Shown here piece by piece: positions 51,724 through 62,031 of a DNA stretch of 64,000 bases. Numbering within the stretch: position 1 is the first letter of the stretch; each line of letters begins with the position of its first letter. Source of the DNA: Bacillota bacterium (GTDB lineage Bacteria; Bacillota; Clostridia; Lachnospirales; Lachnospiraceae); the NCBI GenBank assembly GCA_023423335.1, contig JAFAFU010000033.1, positions 55,087 through 119,086 on the forward strand, written 5' to 3'. Under the pieces are notes generated by a model that was not told where the DNA came from, did no database searches, and worked only from the letters and a program-made list of their open reading frames with translations. The translations under genes were made by a program, and so were the position numbers.

Positions 51724-53489
51724 ATGCCATCAAAGACGACGAGTTTATGAGTAATGTCGACAAAAAAAATACGTTATTCCGGTTATTCCGGTACCTGTTC
51801 GCCTATAAGCTCCCGATTACGGGTGTATTAATTATTATGCTGGTTACCGTAACAATCTCAATTGTTAATCCGCTCCTCATTGAACGGGCGGTGGATGTCC
51901 ACATAGCCCAGGGGGATATGGACGGACTGTTCCGGCTTGGTATCCTTGCCTTAGTAATGAACATTACTTTCGTTGCTCTGGTAAAGGTCCGGATGTATCT
52001 CATGGCCAGGATATCAAATAATGTTCTTCTTACCATTCGGCAGGAGTTATATTCCCACATCCAGAAGCTGTCCTTCAGCTTCTTTGACAGCCGGCCAACC
52101 GGTAAGATTTTGGCAAGGATTATCGGAGATGTTAATTCCCTGAAGGATGTCCTCTCCAACAGCGTCACAACACTGATCCCGGACTTTATTACCATCTGCG
52201 CGGTTGTGGTTATTATGCTGATGCTCAATTGGAAGCTGGCACTTGCATCCCTTGTGAGTCTTCCCTTGATGATCCTTGGTCTTTGGTTTATCCAGACAAA
52301 ATCTCATCTTCGGTGGAGAATTCACCGGAAAAAGAGCTCCAATTTAAATGCCTTTATCCATGAGGATCTGTCAGGAATGCGGATCATCCAAAGCTTTACG
52401 GCGGAGGATGAGACAGAGGAATCCTTTGACCAGCTGTTAAAGGAGCATCGGGATTCCTTTGTCTCCGCCGTAGTTTTAAATGATGCCTTCTTCCCGGTTG
52501 TTGATCTAAGCTGGGGCTTAGGCACGATTACTATGTTTTTTGTAGCAGTAAAGGTGCTGGGTTTCGGTGAAGCGAACGTCGGTACCCTGATTGCCTTCGG
52601 CACTTACATCGGTATGTTTTGGAATCCGATCATGAATTTAAGCAACCTGTATAACCAGATGGTCACAAATGTGACCGGCGCGGAACGCATCTTTGATATT
52701 ATGGATACCAGGCCCGAGATTGAGGATCTTAAGAATGTATCGGAGCTTCCCGCAATCAAAGGTTCCGTAAGCTTTGACCATGTATCCTTTGCCTACGATG
52801 CGGATACGAATGTCTTAAATGATGTAAGCTTTTATGTGAAACCCGGTGAGACCATCGCTTTGGTCGGCCCGACCGGCGCCGGTAAAACAACGATTGTAAA
52901 CCTGATCAGCCGTTTCTATGATATCCAGCAGGGGAATATCTTTATCGACGGTTACAATATCAGGGAGGTATCCATTGAGAGTTTGAGAAACCAGCTGGGA
53001 ATCATGACGCAGGATAATTTTCTGTTCTCCGGTACCGTAAAGGATAATATTCGATATGGTAAGCTGGATGCGACGGATGAAGAAATTATCTCGGCAGCAA
53101 AGGCCGTCAATGCCCATGACTTTATCATGAAGCTGGAAAAGGGCTATGATACGGAGCTGAAGGAACGGGGAACCGGACTGTCCATCGGACAGCGGCAGCT
53201 TCTTGCCTTTGCCCGGACCATGGTGTCAAAGCCGAAGATATTAATTCTGGACGAAGCAACCTCCAGCATTGACACCCATACGGAGCTGCTGGTGCAAAAG
53301 GGTATTGAGGCCCTGTTAAAGGGAAGAACCTCCTTTGTCATCGCCCATCGTCTGTCTACCATCCGTAAAGCCGACCGTATCTTCGTCATAGATGACGGAG
53401 GTATTAAGGAGGCTGGCAGTCCGGAGGAGCTTTTGGCAAAGAAGGGCCTGTATTATAATCTGTATATGGCCCAGTTTAAAAACGTATAA
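51714..53489 (+). CDS. ABC exporter half-transporter, BmrD/YheH-like
   Basis: A 591-residue half-transporter that should pair with the gene at 49951. Walker A GPTGAGKTT, Walker B ILILDEATSSID with the catalytic glutamate, and a signature LSIGQRQL instead of LSGGQ. The two halves therefore form one complete and one degenerate ATP site. Likely exports drugs or hydrophobic compounds; substrate unknown. A 10-base overlap with the first half gives 1:1 coupling. Confidence 0.93.
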   Translation: MSVNAIKDDEFMSNVDKKNTLFRLFRYLFAYKLPITGVLIIMLVTVTISIVNPLLIERAVDVHIAQGDMDGLFRLGILALVMNITFVALVKVRMYLMARISNNVLLTIRQELYSHIQKLSFSFFDSRPTGKILARIIGDVNSLKDVLSNSVTTLIPDFITICAVVVIMLMLNWKLALASLVSLPLMILGLWFIQTKSHLRWRIHRKKSSNLNAFIHEDLSGMRIIQSFTAEDETEESFDQLLKEHRDSFVSAVVLNDAFFPVVDLSWGLGTITMFFVAVKVLGFGEANVGTLIAFGTYIGMFWNPIMNLSNLYNQMVTNVTGAERIFDIMDTRPEIEDLKNVSELPAIKGSVSFDHVSFAYDADTNVLNDVSFYVKPGETIALVGPTGAGKTTIVNLISRFYDIQQGNIFIDGYNIREVSIESLRNQLGIMTQDNFLFSGTVKDNIRYGKLDATDEEIISAAKAVNAHDFIMKLEKGYDTELKERGTGLSIGQRQLLAFARTMVSKPKILILDEATSSIDTHTELLVQKGIEALLKGRTSFVIAHRLSTIRKADRIFVIDDGGIKEAGSPEELLAKKGLYYNLYMAQFKNV

Positions 53490-53522
53490 CTATAAAATGC
53501 TGTTTCACTTTTCAGACGGAAA

Positions 53523-53552
53523 GGGGTATGCCAGGAAAATATGGCATACCCC
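53523..53552. terminator. hairpin after ABC exporter
   Basis: GGGGTATGCCA (53523-53533) pairs perfectly with TGGCATACCCC (53542-53552). No good T run on either side. Confidence 0.6.
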
Positions 53553-53708
53553 TACTCTGTATAATGCTTCTTGAAAGAACTATTTTTATATCCTGCTCCA
53601 TCTGCTTCCTTCTGATTTTGGTGGCGTCCAAGAATCCCAATATGTCTCCTTCGTAAGCGGTTCTAAGATATTTCTCCATATTTATGGAGTTACCCATGAT
53701 CGCCTAAG

Positions 53709-55133
53709 TTAAAATCTTCTCTTGGGTATGGTTATGATAAATGTAGATCCCTTCTTAAATTGGGACCTGATTTTAATCTTGCCGGTATGGGCCAGAATAA
53801 TCAGCTTTGCTAAGGATAACCCAAGCCCGTGGCCGCTGATGTTCTGATTCCTTACATAATCGGAACGGTAAAACCGGTTGAAGATATGATCTACATCCTT
53901 TTTCGTCATCCCGATCCCGGTATCTTGTACCGTAATCACACAGTCGCCGTTAACCTGCTGGCAAAGCACGGTGATCTCATCCCCGTCCCTGGTATATTTC
54001 ACCGCATTGTCGATAAAAATCCGGATTGCCTGCTTAAGCGCCTGCTTATCCCCGTATACGATAACGTCCTCGAGGATTGGACTGATGATGCTCCGATTGG
54101 CTGCCACCAGCTTGGTTTCCTTTACCATGTCCTCTACAACCGGTCTCATATTAAATCGTTTCTTGTTCAGCTTCAGGGTCTTCTTATCATGCCGGGACAG
54201 ATATAACAGCTTCTCAACCAGATCCTGCATGGAGCGTGCTTCATTCTGTATCGCTTCTATGGACTCTGACAGTACCTCTGCATTGGTCGCCCCCCAGCGG
54301 TTCAGCATATTCGCATAGCCTTGGATCACCGCTATCGGCGTCCTGAGTTCATGGGAAGCATCGGATACAAACTGCTTCTGACTCTCATAGGAGGTTTCGA
54401 TCCGGTCAAGCATCGCATTGACCACCGTGGCCAGGTCTTTAAGCTCATTCTTCGTACCCTCCACATTCAACCGTTCACTGTGCAGATTATTGGCGGTCAG
54501 GCGGTTTGCGGCGGCAGACATCATCCTTACGGGTTCAAATAGCTTCACATCACTGCGTTTCCCCTTCCGGATAATAAAGATAACCACTGTAAGATAAAGG
54601 ATCACCATCTTCCACAGAAGGGACAGGAAGCGCTGGTAGCTGCCCGACATATCATATTGGAAGCTGGCATAATATCGAATATCATTTAATGTAAAATCTC
54701 TTTTTTCATTAACAATCAGTACATTCTTATCCTTACTTTCAAAATGAATTCCATGAAAAAAAGCTTTGTCTGACTCCGGGAGGAAGGTAATATCATTGTA
54801 TACCTCTTCTCCGGTCTCCTCATTTCTTACCATCATAGTAATCCCCTGCATATAATAGGGATTCACCAACTCACTTCCGCCCTCATCCTTAATCGAGGCA
54901 ATTATGTCATTGGCCATCCGGTCAAAATTCTCCTTCTCGGAATACATATACAGAAGGAGGAATCCAATCATGAATACCACTCCATAAACCAACATAAGCC
55001 TGAGATAAGCTAAGGATATGCGGAAAGCCATGGACAATCGGAAATTATGCAAAAATGCTTCTTTTCTTTTTCGCAAGGGAAGGATAATTTTTCTCAGTAG
55101 ATTACGAATCAAGCCAATTATTTTTTCCTTCAT
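53709..55133 (-). CDS. membrane sensor histidine kinase
   Basis: A 474-residue kinase with two membrane helices (about 46-66 and 170-187) flanking an extracytoplasmic domain of about 100 residues, a HAMP region, H-box FVSDASHELRTPIAVIQGYA (near residue 255), N-box IFIDNAVKYTRD and G-boxes DTGIGM and GHGLGLSLAK. It follows the response regulator gene by about 40 bases. The signal is unknown; the ABC exporter is nearby but on the other strand. Confidence 0.92.
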   Translation of the reverse strand: MKEKIIGLIRNLLRKIILPLRKRKEAFLHNFRLSMAFRISLAYLRLMLVYGVVFMIGFLLLYMYSEKENFDRMANDIIASIKDEGGSELVNPYYMQGITMMVRNEETGEEVYNDITFLPESDKAFFHGIHFESKDKNVLIVNEKRDFTLNDIRYYASFQYDMSGSYQRFLSLLWKMVILYLTVVIFIIRKGKRSDVKLFEPVRMMSAAANRLTANNLHSERLNVEGTKNELKDLATVVNAMLDRIETSYESQKQFVSDASHELRTPIAVIQGYANMLNRWGATNAEVLSESIEAIQNEARSMQDLVEKLLYLSRHDKKTLKLNKKRFNMRPVVEDMVKETKLVAANRSIISPILEDVIVYGDKQALKQAIRIFIDNAVKYTRDGDEITVLCQQVNGDCVITVQDTGIGMTKKDVDHIFNRFYRSDYVRNQNISGHGLGLSLAKLIILAHTGKIKIRSQFKKGSTFIITIPKRRF

Positions 55134-55172
55134 CTCATCGGCAGTTTAACCTTATGCCTTCTCTCCTTTAGA

Positions 55173-55850
55173 TTATTCCTTAATGATATAGCCTACGCCC
55201 CGTACCGTAGAGATCAGCCGGATGCCATATTTCTCATCTATCTTCTGTCTTAGGTATCGGATATAGACGTCCACCACATTTGTATCCCCAAAATACTCAT
55301 AATCCCAGACATGATTTAATAGCTGCTCCCTGGTCAGCACTATGTTTTTGTTCCTCAGCATATATTCCAGCAGCTCATATTCCTTCTTTGTAAGCTGCAG
55401 CTCATCCTCCCCATAAACCGCACTATGGCTGGTCAGATTAAGCTTCAAATCCCCATACTGCAATATCTCGGTCTTTACTTCCCCTGCATGCTTTTTGCGA
55501 TTTAGGGCAACACGGATTCGAGCCAGCAGCTCCTCAATGGCAAAAGGCTTCGTCATATAATCATCCGCACCGGTATCCAATCCGGCTACTTTATCGGTTA
55601 CATCATCCTTCGCGGTCAGCATGATAATCGGAACCTGGGATTCTAAGCGAACCCTCCGGCATACTTCAATGCCGCTGAGTCCGGGCAGCATCAGATCAAG
55701 GATAATCAGGTCCACATTCTCTTTCGTCGCCTTCTCCAGCCCGGTCCTGCCATCCCCTGCAAGCAAAACCTCATATCCCTCATGCTTCAGCTCCAGTTCT
55801 AAAAACCTTGCTATTTTCAATTCATCTTCTACAATCAATATTTTAGCCAT
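55173..55850 (-). CDS. OmpR-family response regulator
   Basis: A 225-residue regulator: receiver domain (MAKILIVEDE, phospho-acceptor D in LIILDLMLPG, lysine in TKPFAIEEL) and winged-helix domain (TKKEYELLEYMLRNKN, then VVDVYIRYLRQKID). ATG 55850 has GGAGGG eight bases upstream; the earlier TTG at 55856 does not fit as well. Pairs with the kinase downstream. Confidence 0.93.
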   Translation of the reverse strand: MAKILIVEDELKIARFLELELKHEGYEVLLAGDGRTGLEKATKENVDLIILDLMLPGLSGIEVCRRVRLESQVPIIMLTAKDDVTDKVAGLDTGADDYMTKPFAIEELLARIRVALNRKKHAGEVKTEILQYGDLKLNLTSHSAVYGEDELQLTKKEYELLEYMLRNKNIVLTREQLLNHVWDYEYFGDTNVVDVYIRYLRQKIDEKYGIRLISTVRGVGYIIKE

Positions 55851-55888
55851 TCCCAAATCCCTCCTGCCCTGTTTGCTTCTCTCATTCC

Positions 55889-55917
55889 ATTGTATCGATA
55901 ACTTAATCTTTTTTCAA
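55889..55917 (-). promoter_or_regulatory. promoter of the two-component operon
   Basis: On the minus strand TTGAAA (55912-55917) and TACAAT (55889-55894) with a 17-base spacer. Confidence 0.6.
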
Positions 55918-56002
55918 TACATGTATATTAAAATTATATTAGAATTCCCGCAGGCCAAGCATATTAAGCCTATGCCCGGAAGTTTATCTCCGGCCTTAAG
56001 AC

Positions 56003-56037
56003 GGATAAAAGCCGGAGCTTATATCCGGCTTTTATCC
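56003..56037. other. perfect 13-bp hairpin in the regulator-tkt gap
   Basis: GGATAAAAGCCGG (56003-56015) and CCGGCTTTTATCC (56025-56037) form a perfect stem. Either strand can fold. The remaining bases of the gap 55918-56329 hold a T-rich stretch and the tkt terminator but no gene that I can support. Confidence 0.6.
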
Positions 56038-56240
56038 TATCCACTCTATTTTATTACCCTCGCACGCGAGAATCATGCGGCCTTGTGATTAGCAATAACT
56101 TTGCTCTATAATATTAAACGAAAGTAGGGATTAAATCTTTCACTAAATATATAATTTTATAAAAAAATTTTTTTACGAAACCTTCACGCCGAATGCGGTC
56201 GGCTTTACCGGTAATTTTTGTATCGGACGAAGATTCTTAT

Positions 56241-56294
56241 ATAATAAAAACCGGCTCATCTTATGGGTAATTACCCCGATAAACGAGCCGGTTT
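56241..56294 (-). terminator. terminator of tkt
   Basis: On the minus strand AAACCGGCTC pairs with GAGCCGGTTT and TTTATTAT follows. Confidence 0.8.
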
Positions 56295-56329
56295 ATAAAT
56301 AAAATTGTTTTTATAATTAATCTGAATTA

Positions 56330-58312
56330 TTATAATACGCTTTTAACAGCCTTAACTACATTCTCCGTGGTGAAACCGAATTTCTTGAAGAGAATACCTG
56401 CAGGAGCGGATGCGCCGAAGCTCTTCATTGTAACTGTGGCTCCGTCAAGGCCTACATACTTGCCCCAGCCGAAATCGGATAAGGCTTCCACTGCCACTCT
56501 TGCTCTTACGCTCTTAGGCAGAATGCTTTCCTTATACTCAGAGGACTGTTCTTCAAATAAATCCATGGACGGCATGCTGACAACTCTGACATCCACATTG
56601 TCCTTCTGAAGCTCCGCCTGCGCATTTATTGCCAATTCAACCTCGGAACCGCTGGCAATAATAATCGCTTCCGGAATGGATTTCTTAGAAGCCGATACAA
56701 TATAACCTCCCTTTAAGGCATCCTTGGAGGAACCGGCCAGCTGAGGAAGATTCTGGCGGGTGAGTACAAGCGCCGTAGGTGTCTTCGTGGAGGTGATTGC
56801 ATAATACCAGGCTGCAATACACTCCGTTGCATCTGCCGGACGGAATACGGTAAAGTTCGGCATCGCACGTAACATTGCTAATTGTTCGATCGGCTCATGG
56901 GTAGGTCCGTCTTCTCCGACACCGATACTGTCATGAGTCAGCACATAGGTTACCGGAAGTCCCATCAGAGCCGCCAGTCTTGCCATCGGTTTAATATAAT
57001 CGCTGAATACGAAGAAGGTTGATACATAAGGTCTCAAGCCGCCATGAAGTGCATGACCGTTACCGATACCTGCCATTGCGAGCTCCCTTACACCGAAGTG
57101 AAGATTACGGCCTGCATAATCCTCTTTGGAGAAGTCTCCCATGTCACTCATATAGGTCTTGGTGGAAGGGGCCAGATCCGCAGAACCTCCGAAGAAGTTC
57201 GGAAGGATATTCTTAATGCGGTTAATAATCTGACCGGACAGGTTTCTGGTTGCTTCCGGCTTATCCGCATATGCCCAAAAATCATCATTGTCGATTAAGC
57301 CGACCGCTGCCTTCTCATCATGATACTGCTCCCAGGCTTCCTTCATCTCCGGGAATTTCCCGCAGTAATCGGCGAAGAGCTTGTTCCATTCCTCTTCATA
57401 GCCGGAGAGCTTCTTGCCGATTGCTTTATAGTTATCATAGATTTCCTCCGGTACTTCAAAGGCCGTCTCGGAAGTCCAGCCCAACTTCTCTCTCAATGCC
57501 TTAATATTGTCCGCGCCGAGAGGTTCGCCATGGGCGCTTGCCATGCCTTCCCTCGGGCTGCCGAAGCCGATCTTTGTTTTAACGGTAATCATGGAAGGTC
57601 TGGTTAAATCTGCCTTCGCAGCTTCAATTGCTGCACCGATCTCCTCCAGATTATTGCCATCCTCAACCACGAGTGTCTGGAAACCAAAGGCTTCAAAACG
57701 CTTCTTAACATCCTCGGTGAAGGCGATGTCCGTGCTTCCCTCGATGGAGATCTTGTTGGAATCATATAAAACAATCAGCTTACCCAGGCCTAAGGTACCT
57801 GCTAAGGACATGGACTCATAAGTAATACCCTCCATCATGCAGCCGTCGCCGCCAAGTACGAAGGTATAGTGATCCACTACCGGATAATCCGCCTTATTAA
57901 ATTTGGCGCCAAGATGAGCTTCTGCCATAGCCATACCAACCGCCATAGACATACCTGCTCCTAAAGGTCCCGTAGTAGCTTCAACACCAACGGTATGTCC
58001 GAACTCGGGATGTCCGGGGGTTAAGGAATTTTCCTGGCGAAACAGGGATAAATCCTCTGAGGTCAGGCCATAACCAAATAAATGCAGCAGGGAGTAAAGA
58101 AGCATTGAGCCATGTCCGCCGGATAAAACGAATCTGTCCCGGTTCGGCCACTTCGGATCAGCCGGATTGTGCTTCATGTGTTTTGCCCATAATTCGTATG
58201 CCATTGCCGCAGATCCCAGCGGAAGTCCCGGATGTCCCGAATTGGCTTTCTGGACGCCGTCTGCTGACAGCACTCTGATCGCATTAACTGACATTGTATC
58301 AATATTGCTCAT
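56330..58312 (-). CDS. tkt: transketolase
   Basis: A 660-residue thiamine diphosphate enzyme of the pentose phosphate pathway that moves two-carbon units between sugar phosphates. ATG 58312 has AGGAGG eight bases upstream; 45 codons of open frame before it are not expected to be used. Motifs include GHPGLPLGSA, the ThDP-binding GDGCMMEGITYE region and DSIGVGEDGPTHEPIEQLA. Length is normal. It stands alone. Confidence 0.95.
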   Translation of the reverse strand: MSNIDTMSVNAIRVLSADGVQKANSGHPGLPLGSAAMAYELWAKHMKHNPADPKWPNRDRFVLSGGHGSMLLYSLLHLFGYGLTSEDLSLFRQENSLTPGHPEFGHTVGVEATTGPLGAGMSMAVGMAMAEAHLGAKFNKADYPVVDHYTFVLGGDGCMMEGITYESMSLAGTLGLGKLIVLYDSNKISIEGSTDIAFTEDVKKRFEAFGFQTLVVEDGNNLEEIGAAIEAAKADLTRPSMITVKTKIGFGSPREGMASAHGEPLGADNIKALREKLGWTSETAFEVPEEIYDNYKAIGKKLSGYEEEWNKLFADYCGKFPEMKEAWEQYHDEKAAVGLIDNDDFWAYADKPEATRNLSGQIINRIKNILPNFFGGSADLAPSTKTYMSDMGDFSKEDYAGRNLHFGVRELAMAGIGNGHALHGGLRPYVSTFFVFSDYIKPMARLAALMGLPVTYVLTHDSIGVGEDGPTHEPIEQLAMLRAMPNFTVFRPADATECIAAWYYAITSTKTPTALVLTRQNLPQLAGSSKDALKGGYIVSASKKSIPEAIIIASGSEVELAINAQAELQKDNVDVRVVSMPSMDLFEEQSSEYKESILPKSVRARVAVEALSDFGWGKYVGLDGATVTMKSFGASAPAGILFKKFGFTTENVVKAVKSVL

Positions 58313-58522
58313 GTATATTTCCTCCTTGTAATAAGTAAATAATTTTATATTACTGCCGTATCTCCTGCTCACTTCGCCTTCGCCCATAGCCTGTACCCTC
58401 GCGCAGACACAGGAATGGCAGGCCATTCCTGTTATATTGTATCGCATATATTACTAAATATACAATAAAAAGGGAGGTAACGCAACCGTCAATATTCACA
58501 CATTTTCATATCCTGTGTAAAA

Positions 58523-60772
58523 TTATTGTTCACTTATTAACAAACTCCCCTTATGTATCCGTACCGGTTCCATAAATCGCATTTCAAACTGCTCTACCGG
58601 CATGGGTTTCGCATAATAATAGCCTTGGATAATATCGCAGCCGACCGTACACAAAAATTCCACCTGTTCCCTGGTCTCAATACACTCCGCGACCACCTTC
58701 ATATGAAGATCCTTCGCCATGGATATGGTGTTCCGTATAACCGTCTGACCCCGTTCAACATCATCCGTAATACGGAAGAGTTCTCCGTCCAGCTTCACCA
58801 CATCCAGCGGCAAATCCTTCAATGAATTGAGCGAAGAATATCCGGCACCGAAGTCATCCATTGAAACCAAAAATCCGTATTCCCGCAGCAGGATCACGGT
58901 ATCAATCAGCATTTGCTTGTTTTGCAGAAATGCACTCTCTGATAATTCAAGCTCAATCAGCTCATGGGGTATCTGATATTCATCTACGGCATCTTTAATA
59001 ATTTCTGCCAGGTGAGGGTTTGTAAAATGTATTCTGGATATGTTAACCGATACGGGTAACGGCCGGTATCCCTTGTCCATCCATCCTCTCTGGATGCGGC
59101 ATACGTTCTTCAGCATATACATGTCCAGTTCGGTTATAAAGCCATTTTTTTCAAAGACCGGAATAAAGAAGCCGGGTGATATCAGCGAACCGCTGCCATT
59201 ATCCCAGCGAACCAGCGCCTCTGCACCGGTAATTTTCTCCTCAACTGTTGTATATTTGGGTTGGAGGTAAACGACGAACTCCTTGTTTTTCAGAGCATCA
59301 TGCATCGTTTTTTCAATCTTCTCTTCCTCCAGCAGCCGAATTCTGGATTCATCATCAAAATAGGAAATAATGTCTTCCCCGCTGCCCTTAATCTTGTGTT
59401 TGGCAATTCCTGCAAAATCCCCCATCCGGTCGATGGAATCCTTACGTTCCGTAATATAGTAAACACCATAATAGAATTTGACTGTTTTCGTAAACTTTAA
59501 CTGATGCAGCCGATTATTCAACTCCTTAATCCTGTCATTGACTTCTTCCGGTTCCTGATAGATAAGAAGAATATAGAACTGATCTGCCGAATATCTGGTA
59601 AAAGGTTCTCCGGGCTTTATCCATTTCTTTATCAGGTTGTAGATATCCCTTAATACTTCATCCCCCTTTTGATGCCCGAAGGAGTCATTGATTATTTTAA
59701 AACGGTTTATATCAAAGTTTACGAGAGCATATTTTTTCTTAAAGAACTGACGGCTGTTCAATATTTTATTGACATCCATTCTGAACTTATACCAATTGTT
59801 CCCTCCCGTAACAGGATCCAAATGCAGCATCTGAATTAATTTCTGATTAGATCTTCTCTGATATATAATCAGCATCAGAAACATGATTAAAATACCTGCC
59901 AGCATAACCGCCCATAAAATATTGGATATGCGGATAATCCTTTGGGTAACCGGACTGATGATATCTGATTTCCCTATTAGTACGGACCAGTTATTGATAC
60001 CAAACGGCTTCTGGTACCATACGATATTATTTCTCTTCTCTATTTGGTTATTAAACAATTGTACTTTGTATCCGGGCGGATGTTTGTCCCCCTTCTTATG
60101 GAGATATCCGCCGGATATCATTTCTTCATAGTCAAACCGGGCAATGCTATCCTCATTCAGATACGCAATCAGCTCGTTATTTCTGTCCAAAATATAAATG
60201 AAATTACTCTCCTTGCCGGCAGAATTAAAGCCCTGATTACCAGACATGTCAAGACAAGCCTTCTGCGTAGATATCAAAGCTCCAAGATATGCTTCGTTAT
60301 AATAAATCGGAACAGAATATATTAAAACCGGCTTTCCTAAATTATCCTTCCCGCCGGTAATACTAATACCACCCCGCATCGTATTTAAGAAAAAAGCCTC
60401 TTCTGAATAGTCCACATCAATCCCGGCCGAATTTATCCCCTTCCCGTCAGCACCCACAATCGACAGCCGGTGGTAATTGCCGCCCCTAGAAAGAAGGATC
60501 AGGTATTCTACCATTTCTTTTCTGCTCAATTTTCCGGACCGGCTGATTAATTGTGCCGAAGTCCGTAATTCATTGCATTTATCATCAATGTCTTTTCGCA
60601 GCATCGCTGTGGTTTCTTCGGATATAATATCATAGGAATTAACCGTACTGTCATAGCTTTCCTGGACCAGCTTATTCATTTGATACATTCCGAAAAATAA
60701 GGAAATCACGGTGCCTGCTATGGCAAAAAGAACCAACGGTACAATTCTGTTCTTTGGTGTTGTAACCCTCAT
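58523..60772 (-). CDS. membrane GGDEF/EAL protein, likely c-di-GMP phosphodiesterase
   Basis: A 749-residue protein. Two helices (about 13-33 and 280-302) flank a dCache-like extracytoplasmic sensor. The GGDEF domain is degenerate: the active loop reads RYSADQF. The EAL domain looks complete: EALVRW, NISRIHF, ELELSESAF, DDFGAGYSSL, VKLDGELF and ECIETREQ. So it should break down c-di-GMP, with the GGDEF part regulatory. ATG 60772 has AGGAGG. Confidence 0.88.
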   Translation of the reverse strand: MRVTTPKNRIVPLVLFAIAGTVISLFFGMYQMNKLVQESYDSTVNSYDIISEETTAMLRKDIDDKCNELRTSAQLISRSGKLSRKEMVEYLILLSRGGNYHRLSIVGADGKGINSAGIDVDYSEEAFFLNTMRGGISITGGKDNLGKPVLIYSVPIYYNEAYLGALISTQKACLDMSGNQGFNSAGKESNFIYILDRNNELIAYLNEDSIARFDYEEMISGGYLHKKGDKHPPGYKVQLFNNQIEKRNNIVWYQKPFGINNWSVLIGKSDIISPVTQRIIRISNILWAVMLAGILIMFLMLIIYQRRSNQKLIQMLHLDPVTGGNNWYKFRMDVNKILNSRQFFKKKYALVNFDINRFKIINDSFGHQKGDEVLRDIYNLIKKWIKPGEPFTRYSADQFYILLIYQEPEEVNDRIKELNNRLHQLKFTKTVKFYYGVYYITERKDSIDRMGDFAGIAKHKIKGSGEDIISYFDDESRIRLLEEEKIEKTMHDALKNKEFVVYLQPKYTTVEEKITGAEALVRWDNGSGSLISPGFFIPVFEKNGFITELDMYMLKNVCRIQRGWMDKGYRPLPVSVNISRIHFTNPHLAEIIKDAVDEYQIPHELIELELSESAFLQNKQMLIDTVILLREYGFLVSMDDFGAGYSSLNSLKDLPLDVVKLDGELFRITDDVERGQTVIRNTISMAKDLHMKVVAECIETREQVEFLCTVGCDIIQGYYYAKPMPVEQFEMRFMEPVRIHKGSLLISEQ

Positions 60773-60861
60773 TTGCGCCTCCTGAAAGTAACCTTTTTTG
60801 AACGCAGCCTGTTCGGCCCAGCCCACTTCATTTTATTACTATCATGATACACTAGCTTATC

Positions 60862-61359
60862 CTATGGTTTGGTTATAAGAGCATCCACTTCCTGATCCGA
60901 TGGCTCCTCGAACTTTTGATCCAATCTCTGTCTCAGGGCTTCCTCAATAATATAAACTCTTCCTGGCCTTCTCGTTTTTAATTCGGAAAGCAGTCTTGCA
61001 TTTCTGCTCTCCAGCTGTTTCAAGCGCTTTTCCTCCGGAATACGGATATAATGGAGTTCTGCCGGTATTCCCCGCCTCTTGAAATATTCTTTCGCTTCTT
61101 CCCGTTCCGTCCGAGACCAATATCCGAAATCTATGATTACATCCAATCCCTTGGGAAGTATCTGTTCCGATAGCTTATAAAAATATCTTTCACACCTTAA
61201 TGCCATATCATCATGATGTTCTCCAAGACACGAATCGGATAACATAAGCATCAAATCATCCACGGATAGAATGACCCCATTATTCTTATCTCTTAGCTGA
61301 TTTGCATAAAATGTTTTGCCGCTTGCGATCTTGCCGCATAATATAATGACCTTTGCCAT
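60862..61359 (-). CDS. AAA_33-like P-loop kinase
   Basis: A 165-residue protein with P-loop GKIASGKT (residues 9-16), SVDDLML and a lid region FKRRGIPAELHYIRIP then RLKQLESRNARL. Similar to zeta-toxin-like or gluconate-kinase-like ATPases that phosphorylate small molecules; no antitoxin partner is adjacent. Substrate unknown. Confidence 0.8.
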   Translation of the reverse strand: MAKVIILCGKIASGKTFYANQLRDKNNGVILSVDDLMLMLSDSCLGEHHDDMALRCERYFYKLSEQILPKGLDVIIDFGYWSRTEREEAKEYFKRRGIPAELHYIRIPEEKRLKQLESRNARLLSELKTRRPGRVYIIEEALRQRLDQKFEEPSDQEVDALITKP

Positions 61360-61419
61360 GGTTCCTTCCTTTCCGTTACATAAAGAGTTCCGACTTCTTT
61401 TATCACAGATTGTATGTAA

Positions 61420-61977
61420 TTAATCCTTATGCCCCGTCATTCTCCTAAGTGCAAATACAATAATCGGTACAAACACCAACTGAATTAATATTCCGGGGAT
61501 TCCTGCCGCAGTAGCTCCAATGATAGAAAGCGGCTTTGGAAGTTTTTCCAGTCCCATTAAATTACCGGCAACAAAAAGAGCTGTTCCATACACTATTCGG
61601 CCCACAATCATAGATAAAAGCAAGCCGATATAAATCATGATATTATGTCCGCATATCTTTATTCTTGAATTATCCGAGGTAAACAGTCCGGAGAAAAAAC
61701 CATAAGCTCCAAGCTCACAAGCCATTATTAAATTCATAGGAAAAAAAGGCATACCAAATAAAGAATTCAGCAAGGGCGTTAAAAATCCTATTCCCAGTCC
61801 GTAATATTTTCCCAGGAATACCCCTGAAATAAACACACTTAAGTGCATAGGCAAAAACATCTTTCCGAACTCGGATATTCCAAAGGAATGGAAGATCCAT
61901 GGAATCACCACACCCATTGCTAATAGCAGTCCGCCTGTTGTCAGTTTCATTACATAATTACCAGATTTCATTTTCAT
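61420..61977 (-). CDS. ECF transporter S component
   Basis: A 185-residue hydrophobic protein with about six helices. ATG 61977 has AAAGGA upstream. The N-terminal AMGVVIPWIFHSFG and the MHLSVFISGVFLGKYYGLGIG segment are typical of ECF S components. No EcfA/EcfT gene is adjacent, so it probably uses a shared energising module. Substrate cannot be told. Confidence 0.82.
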   Translation of the reverse strand: MKMKSGNYVMKLTTGGLLLAMGVVIPWIFHSFGISEFGKMFLPMHLSVFISGVFLGKYYGLGIGFLTPLLNSLFGMPFFPMNLIMACELGAYGFFSGLFTSDNSRIKICGHNIMIYIGLLLSMIVGRIVYGTALFVAGNLMGLEKLPKPLSIIGATAAGIPGILIQLVFVPIIVFALRRMTGHKD

Positions 61978-62031
61978 AAAAGATCCTTTCATTTACTTAT
62001 GTCATTTCGCTTAGATGTTTATTATATAAAT

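Noticed and set aside
53512..53697. 61-codon minus frame between ABC exporter and kinase
   Set aside because: Overlaps the hairpin at 53523-53552, weak start, no recognisable domain.
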